Below, piece after piece: positions 50,110 to 58,131 of a stretch of 64,000 nt of DNA. The notes beneath the pieces were generated by a model. That model searched no databases and was not told the DNA's origin. It worked only from the letters and a program-made list of their open reading frames with translations. The DNA is from Pseudoalteromonas aliena SW19 (GTDB taxonomy: Bacteria; Pseudomonadota; Gammaproteobacteria; Enterobacterales; Alteromonadaceae). The DNA is taken from the NCBI RefSeq assembly GCF_014905615.1, contig NZ_AQGU01000018.1:62001-126000 (forward strand). Reading direction: 5' to 3'. The translations under genes were made by a program, and so were the position numbers. Positions within the stretch are counted from its first letter, which is position 1. Every line of letters starts with the position of its first letter.

Positions 50110-53100
50110 TTAATACTCATTAGTGCTAGTTTTTTTAGTAACGACTTTAATTGTTCTTGTGCTGTACTAAAATTAAATTCATCAAAAGCAGTGATTATAC
50201 TTTTTACTTCATCTGCAAATTGTATATCTGAGTTGAGAAGTAATTGGGCAATAAGCTCATCGTTAAGTTCAGCATTTTGAGCATATTGATACAATACCTC
50301 ACAAAGCGCCTTTAGTTCTAAAACAGACAAAATACTAATATTTTCATCTATACTATTTTTTGGCTGCTTACACACATTTTTTGCCAACAATTGAACTATG
50401 ATAGCGAGCTCTTCTTTTATGGCACTGAGAGTGCTACTTACCTTGGTATCTTCTGCGTACTCTAAATTATCTAGCAATTCCATTAACGTTATCAGGCCTA
50501 GATTTCCTGCCACCCCTTTTAACGTATGCACTAAATTTTTGAAGTTACTAACATCAGATAGGGGCTCGTTTAAAAGTACTTTAAATTTTTTGCCACTGTC
50601 GTTCATAAATTTAGTGATTTCTGTAAGTTGTCTACATTTTGAGCCCCACAAAGCCAAACCTTTTTTAAAATCAATGTGATTAGTATTATGGTCAGTGTGT
50701 GCTACGGCGATTTCTTTTACTAAACTCAGCCCAAGAACCTGTGCAATTTCTTGATTTAACTGGTTTATATCAATTGGCTTATTAGTAAAACCATTCATCC
50801 CAGACTTTTTGGCTGTTAATTTATCTTGTTGTAATACACTGGCTGTTAAAGCAATGATAGGTGTATATTTTAATTGTCTTCGTTTTTCAAGCTCACGTAT
50901 TTTGAGTGTTGCTTCAATACCATCGCATTCAGGCATGTGAATATCCATTAAAATAACATCAAAGTTTTGTTCCTTAAAAATACTCACAGCTTCAAGTCCG
51001 TTACTTGCTGTTACTACGTTATGTTTATCCCGTGAAAGCAGTAACGAAAGCAGCTCCGTATTTTGTTCAATATCATCAACAACAAGTATTCTAAGAGCTG
51101 GTAATTGGGTATGTAACCCATCGAAGTAATCTATTTTTGCTTCGTCCCCGGCTTCAAGCGGTAATGAAAAGTAGAAGCAACTACCTTTACCCACTTCACT
51201 AGTGAGGTCTATAGTGCCTCCCATTAGCTCTACAAGCTGTTTACTAATAGTAGTCCCAAGCCCAGTACCACCAAATCGTCGAGTTGTGGTCCCATCAGCT
51301 TGCTCAAAGGGCTGAAATATGGCTTGTATACGATCTTCTATGATACCAATACCGGTATCTTGCACTTCAAAAAAAAGATGTTCATTATGCGTTGTACTTA
51401 CAGTGACAGTAACAGCTCCACGTTGTGTAAACTTTATAGCATTACCAATGAGGTTAGTAAGTATTTGCCTCAGTCGATCAGCGTCTCCGTAATAGGTCTT
51501 ACTTACCGACTCTTCAATATTGAGCGTCAGACTTAGATTTTTCTTTTTAGCTTCTAGCCAAAATGTCGAAATAATACTGTCTATGACTGGCTTCAAACTA
51601 AAATGAGCTGGCTCTACAGCAAGTTTTCCACGTTCTAGCTTTGCTGAATCAAGAACTTCATTGAGTAAGCGTAATAATGAACGAGCGGCATTGTTAACAG
51701 TAATGAGATGTTTTTGTTGTTGTTGATCAAGAGGCGTATCCATGAGCAAGTCACTAAAACCAATAATTGAGTTCATAGGAGTACGTATTTCATGGCTCAT
51801 GTTTGCCATGAAAGATTGTTTAGCGTTAGCGGCTTCTTCTGCCTGAAGTTTTGCAGTTTCAAGCGTTTTCTCGTATTCTTTTCGCTCTGTTATATCGACT
51901 AGCACACCGTCAATCCATTGGGATTCACCGTGCTCATCAAAATCAAAAGTCCCCCTATCAAGTAGCCATAGAATTTTTCCGTTTCGGTGGCGGATCCGAT
52001 ATTCAATAGAATACTGACGCTTTTGTGTGAACGCTTTATTTACAGCAACAAGAATAGTTGGCTGATCAGTTTTCAAGACAAGGTCATTAAATTCAATACA
52101 ATGCTCGATAAATTCTTTTGATTGATATCCCGTTAATTCAAGAACACTCGGGCTAATAAATAGCATTGTCCAATTTTCATCAAATTTACACCTAAACACA
52201 ACGCCCGGCATATTATCCATTAAAGAGCGGTACTGTTGCTCTTTTTCTACTAGGCTTCGTTGCAGTTCTCGTTGCTCGGTTAAATCAGTAATAAAGCCTA
52301 CATATAGAGGGTTTTGGCCAGGTTGATTAACTTCACCAATACCTAGTCGAATCGGAAATAAGTATCCGTTTTTATGTTTAGCGGATATTTCACGATTGAC
52401 ACCGATTACTTTTCCTAAATCAACATTTTTAGCTTTTGATAGGTAATTATCGTGATTGGCCGCGATGCTATCATCCATGAGTATTTTAATATTGCGATCT
52501 CGTACTTCACTTTCGCACCAACCGAATATTTTTGTTGCTGAGTTATTAAAACTTAAAATAATACCTTTGTGATCAATGGTTACAATTCCATCTATAGCAG
52601 TGCCTAAAATCGCATTTAGGCGCGATTCGTCTGCTGATTTAGCTTCTAGTAACATTCTGTAGCGCACCATGCCATTAAGTACTCCAACAACACTCGTGAT
52701 AGCTATTGTTGCTGTTGCTACCGCAATGGCGACAAATGTTAAGCCTGCAGTAGCATTTGTATCTTCATATAAAACAGGCGATGTAGTCACAAATCGGGTT
52801 GCGGCCATACCCATATAATGCATACCGGTGACGGCTAAGCCTAAAGCAATAGCGCTTATAAGTCGGCTCTGAAAAGGGGCTAATTTAGGAAATAATTTTT
52901 CAAGATTAAAGCGGCTATACAAGGCGAAAAATGAAAGTGCGATAGCAACAATAATAGAGAGGCCAAACATAGTAGGGTCGTAACGTAATAAAGGCGCAAG
53001 TTGCATCGCAGCCATGCCACTGTAGTGCATTGTGCCAATACCAGCACCAAGCAAAATCGAACAAGTAGCCAGTATTTTGAAATTCCCATTACTATTTACC

Positions 53101-53435
53101 AGCATAGATACGGCACATTGGCAGGCTAAAAATGCGGGTATAAATGACAATAATGTAATCATGGGATCATATTGAATATTAGTGCAGAGTGAAAAAGCGA
53201 GCATACCAATGAAATGCATACTCCAAATACCAACAGAAAAAACAGTGGCTGCGGTAATATTGGCTAAACGTTGGTAGCTTGGAAATTTAGTCTTTTTCGC
53301 TAAATCAATGAGTTTGGTGGTAAAAAATGCAGAAAATATAGCGATTAGGACAGACATTGAGACTAAAATAGGATCGTAAACCCCATTCACAATTAAGCTA
53401 GGATCTTGATCTGTAATGAAAAAGTTTGATAGCAT
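50106..53435 (-). CDS. MHYT-PAS-PAS hybrid histidine kinase with receiver and HPt
   Basis: A 1109-residue sensor. Residues about 10-260 form an MHYT membrane domain (seven helices; MHFIGM, MHYSGM and MHYMGM repeats, thought to bind copper and sense a diatomic gas or redox state). Two PAS domains follow (about 275-395 and 400-525), then a HisKA with His548 in FMANMSHEIRTPMNS, an HATPase (NLIGNAIKFTQRG, GTGLGTTISKQL), a receiver (ILVVDDIEQNTELL, LMDIHMPECDG) and a C-terminal HPt with His in LVHTLKGVAGNLG. It is a full phosphorelay, coupled to the HD-GYP regulator, linking a signal to c-di-GMP breakdown. Confidence 0.93.
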   Translation of the reverse strand: MLSNFFITDQDPSLIVNGVYDPILVSMSVLIAIFSAFFTTKLIDLAKKTKFPSYQRLANITAATVFSVGIWSMHFIGMLAFSLCTNIQYDPMITLLSFIPAFLACQCAVSMLVNSNGNFKILATCSILLGAGIGTMHYSGMAAMQLAPLLRYDPTMFGLSIIVAIALSFFALYSRFNLEKLFPKLAPFQSRLISAIALGLAVTGMHYMGMAATRFVTTSPVLYEDTNATAGLTFVAIAVATATIAITSVVGVLNGMVRYRMLLEAKSADESRLNAILGTAIDGIVTIDHKGIILSFNNSATKIFGWCESEVRDRNIKILMDDSIAANHDNYLSKAKNVDLGKVIGVNREISAKHKNGYLFPIRLGIGEVNQPGQNPLYVGFITDLTEQRELQRSLVEKEQQYRSLMDNMPGVVFRCKFDENWTMLFISPSVLELTGYQSKEFIEHCIEFNDLVLKTDQPTILVAVNKAFTQKRQYSIEYRIRHRNGKILWLLDRGTFDFDEHGESQWIDGVLVDITERKEYEKTLETAKLQAEEAANAKQSFMANMSHEIRTPMNSIIGFSDLLMDTPLDQQQQKHLITVNNAARSLLRLLNEVLDSAKLERGKLAVEPAHFSLKPVIDSIISTFWLEAKKKNLSLTLNIEESVSKTYYGDADRLRQILTNLIGNAIKFTQRGAVTVTVSTTHNEHLFFEVQDTGIGIIEDRIQAIFQPFEQADGTTTRRFGGTGLGTTISKQLVELMGGTIDLTSEVGKGSCFYFSLPLEAGDEAKIDYFDGLHTQLPALRILVVDDIEQNTELLSLLLSRDKHNVVTASNGLEAVSIFKEQNFDVILMDIHMPECDGIEATLKIRELEKRRQLKYTPIIALTASVLQQDKLTAKKSGMNGFTNKPIDINQLNQEIAQVLGLSLVKEIAVAHTDHNTNHIDFKKGLALWGSKCRQLTEITKFMNDSGKKFKVLLNEPLSDVSNFKNLVHTLKGVAGNLGLITLMELLDNLEYAEDTKVSSTLSAIKEELAIIVQLLAKNVCKQPKNSIDENISILSVLELKALCEVLYQYAQNAELNDELIAQLLLNSDIQFADEVKSIITAFDEFNFSTAQEQLKSLLKKLALMSIN

Positions 53436-53639
53436 GATAACTCACAATATAATCTCTATGATTTTAGTCTAATATAATAAAGCAATTAATAAAAAATTAA
53501 TTTACTGCAGTTAATAAATCACTATTTCATAACGACTGAATACGAGAGTACTTTAACTAATAAAGCTAATTTTTTTAATTAAGATAGTGCTAATATATTA
53601 CCTAGATGGGTAAGTAATATTTATATTTGAGAAATTGAA

Positions 53640-54326
53640 GTGTTTGAATATCAGCTAAAAAAAAGCGCACGAAGAAAAACCGTTGCGATTAAAGTTCATA
53701 ACCAGCAGGTAACCGTATACGCACCTAGCTATATTGCAAAAAAGCAGATTGATAGTTGGCTTTTAGAAAAAAAGACATGGGTTGATGCGCAATTGCTTAA
53801 GCAACTCACTGTTGTTGACTGCAAGCAATACCCCTTTGAAACTAAAAAAATATGTATTTATTCTGAGCAAGTAAATGTGCAGTTTGAGCAAGGTCACTAC
53901 TCTGGTGTAAAACCACAACTAGCTGGCTTGTTAATTACGGTATCTAAACGTGTTAAACATCAACAATTAAAGTATCAAAAATTATTAGAAGAGTATTTAA
54001 AAGAGCAGCTAACAGCTTATATAGAAATGCGACTTACGTATTTTTGTACACAAATGAACGAGGCTTTACCACGCAATTTGAATATTGCGATTTATAAAAG
54101 AAAGTGGGGGAGTTGTAACAGCAAACGTGATTTGACCTTTAATCTACACCTTATTGGTGCACCACAGCACATAATTGATTATGTAATAGTTCATGAGTTA
54201 GCACATCTGCGTCATTTAAACCACAGTAAAGCATTTTGGCAGCGAGTTGAAATATTTTACCCTGATCATAAATCAGCATCACAATGGTTAAAAATTAATG
54301 GAATGAGCTTACAGTGGGGGTTTTAG
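53640..54326 (+). CDS. YgjP-like metallopeptidase-fold protein (DUF45/SprT-like)
   Basis: A 228-residue protein from a GTG at 53640. The N-terminal half reads like the YgjP family (KKSARRKTVAIKVHNQQVTV, YAPSYIAKKQIDSWLLEKKTW), and the C-terminal half has KRKWGSCNSKRDLTFNLHLI and the zinc motif VHELAHLRHLNHSKAFW (HExxH). E. coli YgjP has been reported as a UTP pyrophosphatase, while the fold is that of a zincin peptidase. The function here is open. It lies just before two tRNA-Tyr genes on the other strand. Confidence 0.85.
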   Translation: MFEYQLKKSARRKTVAIKVHNQQVTVYAPSYIAKKQIDSWLLEKKTWVDAQLLKQLTVVDCKQYPFETKKICIYSEQVNVQFEQGHYSGVKPQLAGLLITVSKRVKHQQLKYQKLLEEYLKEQLTAYIEMRLTYFCTQMNEALPRNLNIAIYKRKWGSCNSKRDLTFNLHLIGAPQHIIDYVIVHELAHLRHLNHSKAFWQRVEIFYPDHKSASQWLKINGMSLQWGF

Positions 54327-54356
54327 ATTTTATTGCTTACTAGGGAAGATTAAAAG

Positions 54357-54441
54357 TGGTGGAGGGAGCTGGATTCGAACCAGCGAAGGCTGAGCCGTCA
54401 GATTTACAGTCTGATCCCTTTGGCCGCTCGGGAACCCCTCC
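54357..54441 (-). tRNA. tRNA-Tyr (GTA), copy 1 of tandem pair
   Basis: 85 nt on the minus strand, starting GGAGGGGTTCCCGAGCGGCC, with anticodon loop CTGTAAA (anticodon GTA), a long variable arm as in bacterial tRNA-Tyr, T loop GGTTCGAATCC, and an encoded CCA end (54357-54359). Confidence 0.97.
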
Positions 54442-54490
54442 ACACTAATTTTGTTACATTTGGCCCCACTTAACTTAGCGGTAAGAAAAG

Positions 54491-54575
54491 TGGTGGAGGG
54501 AGCTGGATTCGAACCAGCGAAGGCTGAGCCGTCAGATTTACAGTCTGATCCCTTTGGCCGCTCGGGAACCCCTCC
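54491..54575 (-). tRNA. tRNA-Tyr (GTA), copy 2 of tandem pair
   Basis: Identical 85-nt sequence to the copy at 54357-54441, 49 bp away, same strand, CCA encoded. This is the upstream copy in the direction of transcription. Confidence 0.97.
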
Positions 54576-54687
54576 AATGCAACGGCGCTGATAATAGCAA
54601 AATATGTATTTAAGTAAAGAAAAAAACTAAAGAAAAATGAAAAAAAGCCGATAAATATCTATAACCTACAACAATCGGCTAAAGACT

Positions 54688-55215
54688 ATGCAAATCGATG
54701 ATTTGTTGATCACTGAGAACCAATTAAGCACACGGCTTAACAAAAGTGTGCACGAACAGCGAAGAGGAGAGTTTTCTCTTTTGCTCGCAATGTTATCGCA
54801 TGACGCACTTGATTTTAGCCAATTTCACTTACCAAAAACAGAACTCGAAGACGCAATTATTACTGATGATGCGCTTCGCAAACAATTGGGTGTTGGTCCT
54901 AAGCAACTTTTAGCGCCAGATAAATTTGATATGTTGATTGGTCAACATAACGCTTCACTACTGATCAGTGCTGGAGAACGCTCTGGAATGAACGATATTA
55001 AATTGAATCATTGTTTGAATCCAGAGCCCCTCTTTATAAGAGATGATGTAACGCATATTCCGTTGAATATCATTGATAATTGTGAGCTTGCTGTGCGTAG
55101 ACGTATAAAAAACACAGAAACGCAACTTTCTAATCCAGCGATGGACGCCGCTGCTTTTTACGATCTCCTTAATAACGATGCTTTACATGAGCCTTTACAC
55201 TTAGTTACTGCTTGA
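54688..55215 (+). CDS. VC2046/SO_2500 family protein
   Basis: A 175-residue cytoplasmic protein that I match to the VC2046 (QueD-like, gamma-proteobacterial) family: start MQIDDLLITENQLSTRLN, HEQRRGEFSLLLAMLSHDALD, and a mid region LISAGERSGMNDIKLNHCLN. Function unknown. No signal peptide or membrane helix. It stands alone after the divergent tRNA pair. The family name is from memory; the reading frame is convincing by its length and codon pattern. Confidence 0.75.
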   Translation: MQIDDLLITENQLSTRLNKSVHEQRRGEFSLLLAMLSHDALDFSQFHLPKTELEDAIITDDALRKQLGVGPKQLLAPDKFDMLIGQHNASLLISAGERSGMNDIKLNHCLNPEPLFIRDDVTHIPLNIIDNCELAVRRRIKNTETQLSNPAMDAAAFYDLLNNDALHEPLHLVTA

Positions 55216-55532
55216 GAAAATATCTAATAGCAAGCAAGCGTGTTATTTATGTGATTCAGGGACAAATGCATATTGTAATTTAACCTAGAAAATTAACTCT
55301 TGCTTACCGATTGATTTACCTTCTTACAGCTTTAAAAGTTAGGTATATCGAGTAACCCTATATGTTGTTTTTTGTGTTTTCGCATCACTATTACTGATTA
55401 ATTTAATGATATTGGCTAATAATTGATTTAGTGCAAAAAAAGCATCCAAAAGTTAATTGCAATTGCTATAATGATCGCAAATGGTATGACATGAAATGCC
55501 GCTATCATTAAACCAAGGTAATTAGGAACGTA
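55216..55532. other. 317-bp intergenic region before the DUF6172 gene
   Basis: No gene seen. A TATAAT at 55467-55472 about 60 bp before the next start could be a -10 box; the -35 is poor. Confidence 0.45.
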
Positions 55533-55835
55533 ATGAAGAAAACATTCACGCTGAATCACGAGAAAATCAAATACCCTCGTATGGTTGATGCTGCAAAGCA
55601 TGAAGTGAAAAAATATTTGAAACGAGAGCGCAATAAAACACTACCTGAAGATGCAGATTATTGGGCATTTGACTGTAAGTTTGGTAACACAGCTGAAGAT
55701 GCGCAAGTTGTGCACGTAGCTGAATTAAGTAACCAAATTGGTGAAATTGAAAAGCAAGGTCTGACTTCTTTCTATGTAGAGATTTTAGCACGACCAGCTC
55801 AGCGTCAACAGTTAGACTTAGATGATGACGAATAA
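55533..55835 (+). CDS. DUF6172 family small protein
   Basis: A 100-residue basic then acidic protein: MKKTFTLNHEKIKYPRMVDA, KHEVKKYLKRERNKTLPEDA, YWAFDCKFGNTAEDAQVVHV and an acidic end LDLDDDE. This matches the small DUF6172 proteins of gammaproteobacteria, function unknown. AGGAACG ribosome site upstream. A terminator hairpin follows within 25 bp. Confidence 0.8.
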   Translation: MKKTFTLNHEKIKYPRMVDAAKHEVKKYLKRERNKTLPEDADYWAFDCKFGNTAEDAQVVHVAELSNQIGEIEKQGLTSFYVEILARPAQRQQLDLDDDE

Positions 55836-55859
55836 TATTTAGTCAGTATTCGAAATTAT

Positions 55860-55887
55860 AAAATGGGCCCAAGTGGCTCATTTTTTG
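55860..55887 (+). terminator. Terminator of the DUF6172 gene
   Basis: AAAATGGGCC and GGCTCATTTT with one mismatch, 5-base loop, then a T run. Confidence 0.7.
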
Positions 55888-55957
55888 TTTTACGCTATAA
55901 ATATTAAGTGTGGAGCGTTTATCGGTTGTTCACTAAAACAGAGGAGGCATGTTTAAA

Positions 55958-56124
55958 TAATACCAATCCGCAATAATACTTAATCAATTTGAGGGATTAA
56001 ACCTGACGCTAACTTTGTTAAAAATTTCTGATATAGAACAACTAAAGGACAAATTTTTTGCCTTGTTATCGATACGATTTCCTTCCCTCAAAATAGATCA
56101 CTTAATTAAGCGAATCGGTATAAG
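55958..56124. mobile_element. Inverted-repeat element (TATACCAA ends), copy 3, uninterrupted
   Basis: Left TAATACCAATCCGC, right in reverse CTTATACCGATTCGC. Interior blocks ATCAATTTGAGGGATTAAA, GTTAAAAATTTCTGATATAG, AGAACAACTA and TTTTTTGCCTTGTT align with the copies at 27269 and 31409. It shows the uninterrupted layout of about 167 bp. Confidence 0.65.
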
Positions 56125-56147
56125 CAAGTTTGGTGCACTGGTAAATG

Positions 56148-56163
56148 TAGCGTTTAAACGCTA
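56148..56163. promoter_or_regulatory. Perfect 16-bp palindrome TAGCGTTTAAACGCTA
   Basis: Eight-base arms with no spacer, 24 bp right of the repeat element and about 620 bp from the ychJ start but 142 bp past its stop. Its role is unclear. Confidence 0.35.
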
Positions 56164-56304
56164 ACTACACACCGTAATAATTGGCATAAACATGAATAAG
56201 GTAGCTACAAGAGTAGAGGGGGGCTTAAGTGTATTTATATCAGTAAAGGACTGCCTATAATCAACAATCCTTACTTATGTAAAGGGGTTAAATAAAATTA
56301 TATA

Positions 56305-56784
56305 TTACACACTGTGGCATTTTTTGTATTTCTTATTACTACCACATGGACAATCATCATTTCTACCCACCTTAATATCCGTAACTGGAAATATAGTGCC
56401 ATCTAAATAACGCCATTGAGCATTTTCTTTAATGAATTGCGATTTTTCGTGAAGTTCACAAAACAGACTTTGGTAAAAGTACTGAGCTTTAAATTCTACT
56501 TCGCCTTTATCTCCATCATGGTGTGAGCTAATGACATCAAGATTTATAAATCGACAGCTGTTAGCAAAATCGTTTATTTCTTTAACAGGATTTTCAGCTT
56601 GCTTTTTACTTGCATAGGTTTGGTAAACATATTTTGCATTTTTAAGTACATAAGCCGTATAACGCGAACGCATTAGTTGTTCAGGAGTCTGAGCTTGTTG
56701 TTTTGCTAAATGAAGAGGTTCGCAGCAGTCTGCATATTCTTGCTGACTGCCACATAAACAGCTTATAGAGTTCAGTGAGTTCAT
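56305..56784 (-). CDS. ychJ: YchJ family protein with two SEC-C motifs
   Basis: A 159-residue protein of the YchJ/UPF0225 family. The N-terminal zinc motif is CLCGSQQEYADCCEPLH, the C-terminal SEC-C motif is DCPCGSNKKYKKCHS, and the NTF2-like middle (PEQLMRSRYTAYVLKNAKYV) is typical. The role of the family is unknown, though SEC-C motifs bind zinc and often protein partners. It follows the sulA-like gene on the same strand by 30 bp, so it may share its SOS promoter. Confidence 0.9.
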   Translation of the reverse strand: MNSLNSISCLCGSQQEYADCCEPLHLAKQQAQTPEQLMRSRYTAYVLKNAKYVYQTYASKKQAENPVKEINDFANSCRFINLDVISSHHDGDKGEVEFKAQYFYQSLFCELHEKSQFIKENAQWRYLDGTIFPVTDIKVGRNDDCPCGSNKKYKKCHSV

Positions 56785-56814
56785 AGTTGTTCTACACAGT
56801 ATAAAAGCGTTAGT

Positions 56815-57258
56815 TTAACAAGCTTGTTGGCTATGGGGTATCTTTGTAATTTGAATATTATTTGTAAAACAGTAAAGTTTTGTTCGTGTTTTACTCAAAT
56901 CTAAAGATAAGCTATTAAGTAATTGGTTATTTACTATGTCTGTCCATGTAATTACTGCTGAAAAATTACCGTTATGTAACGCCGAATTTAATACATACTC
57001 TAAATTGACTAGGTGCTTTTGTCTAATAACAAGTAATTTACTTGTATCAATAGAGCATGAATCAAGTAATGCTTTACTAGGTACGTTATCCGGTGCGATT
57101 AATAATGTCCAAGCGTTTAGATTATTGTACTGATGTAGCACCTTTAATAACTCAAATGTCGCAGATATCTCATCTTCAATCTGAATTAAATTAACACAAT
57201 CACTTTTATCGTCTTGCTGGTAGCTTTTAACTGTTCTAATTGTAATAGGCTGTAACAT
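56815..57258 (-). CDS. sulA: SulA-like SOS cell-division inhibitor
   Basis: A 147-residue protein with the C-terminal SulA domain: LNAWTLLIAPDNVPSKALLD, IDTSKLLVIRQKHLVNLEYVL and HNGNFSAVITWTDIV, matching the SulA pattern of residues that touch FtsZ. SulA blocks FtsZ polymerisation during DNA damage. A LexA-like site (CTGG-N8-ACAG) lies 14 bp upstream of the start, as expected for an SOS gene. E. coli SulA is 169 residues; this one is shorter at both ends. In many relatives sulA lies next to lexA; here it does not. Confidence 0.78.
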   Translation of the reverse strand: MLQPITIRTVKSYQQDDKSDCVNLIQIEDEISATFELLKVLHQYNNLNAWTLLIAPDNVPSKALLDSCSIDTSKLLVIRQKHLVNLEYVLNSALHNGNFSAVITWTDIVNNQLLNSLSLDLSKTRTKLYCFTNNIQITKIPHSQQAC

Positions 57259-57271
57259 TTTAGTTATCTCA

Positions 57272-57287
57272 CTGGGTTTATATACAG
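57272..57287. promoter_or_regulatory. LexA-type SOS box upstream of sulA
   Basis: CTGGGTTTATATACAG fits the CTGT-N8-ACAG consensus with one change. A further ACAG-ending block (57285-57300) overlaps it and a third TATACAGT follows at 57306-57313, giving three spaced TATACAG repeats. Confidence 0.6.
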
Positions 57288-57548
57288 TATTTATATACAG
57301 TAGTTTATACAGTGCTTTTGCGCAAGTATTATTTGCTATTTATTTGTACAGTTATTCTTTTTTAAATATTCAATTAGATTTAATTTTTAAGTAGGTCTTT
57401 GATAATTAATGTTTTTATATTTCATACCACTTCTAGCTTAAATTTTAATTATAGAGTGCTATTGTTACTATGACTTAGCTAGCAGGTGATTGCAGCGTTT
57501 TTTACGGTGACTTTATACAGGTGTTTTATGAATAAAATACGTAGATGA

Positions 57549-58013
57549 TTATTCTGTAGGGGAAGTATGAGAGATCAAATGAGAAAACTGCAACTGGTGA
57601 ATTTGCTCATACAAACTAGCAGCATAACATTGTGCATCTTTAAAGCGTTTGGTTTCAATATGTTTACGTAGATCGGCCAAAGCTGCCGTCGCAGGTTCAT
57701 GACCTTGACTACTTGATAAGCTTAGCCATGCCGTAGCATGAAAAACACTTTGCGGTACGCCTTGCCCTTTAACAAAAAACAGTCCCAAATAAAATTGTGC
57801 TCGGTGATCTCCCGACATAGCAGCCAAACGCATCCATTTTGCGGCAAGTGGATGTTGGTCATTTTTTAAATAATAAAGTGCCTTATTAAGGGAACTTTGC
57901 GGGCGATCCTCATTATTTGGTGCTAAATTAGCATCATTAGGTTGCGTTACAAAAGACAATATATTGTCTAATTGTTGCTCTAAATTCTGGCCTGTTGGTG
58001 TTGTATTTATCAT
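57549..58013 (-). CDS. Sel1-repeat protein
   Basis: A 154-residue protein with two Sel1-like helical repeats in the middle: HPLAAKWMRLAAMSGDHRAQ and YLGLFFVKGQGVPQSVFHAT, followed by AWLSLSSSQGHEPATAALAD. The N-terminal 50 residues are low complexity and the end is polar. No signal peptide. Sel1 repeats bind proteins, but no partner is known. It is divergent from the purine permease. Confidence 0.75.
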   Translation of the reverse strand: MINTTPTGQNLEQQLDNILSFVTQPNDANLAPNNEDRPQSSLNKALYYLKNDQHPLAAKWMRLAAMSGDHRAQFYLGLFFVKGQGVPQSVFHATAWLSLSSSQGHEPATAALADLRKHIETKRFKDAQCYAASLYEQIHQLQFSHLISHTSPTE

Positions 58014-58131
58014 ATTCGTCTTTTTGTTATTTTAGCTACTTCAATAGTTTAGTATACCGCAAGGTAAAATGTCCTGTAAAAAATTATTTTTATGATAAAA
58101 TCTCGTCACTTTTTATTATCATAAGTTTATT

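Larger units (their letters stand above)
55836..56304. other. 469-bp gene-free region with repeat element and palindrome
   Basis: Contains the DUF6172 terminator, the TATACCAA-type element (55958-56124) and a 16-bp perfect palindrome (56148-56163). Nothing codes here. Confidence 0.65.

Noticed and set aside
54357..54575. Integrated element at the tRNA-Tyr pair
   Set aside because: No integrase, no att-like direct repeat and no change in gene content on either side.
55958..56163. CRISPR array or phage attachment site
   Set aside because: There are no regularly spaced repeats with unique spacers; the signal is one inverted-repeat element and one palindrome.
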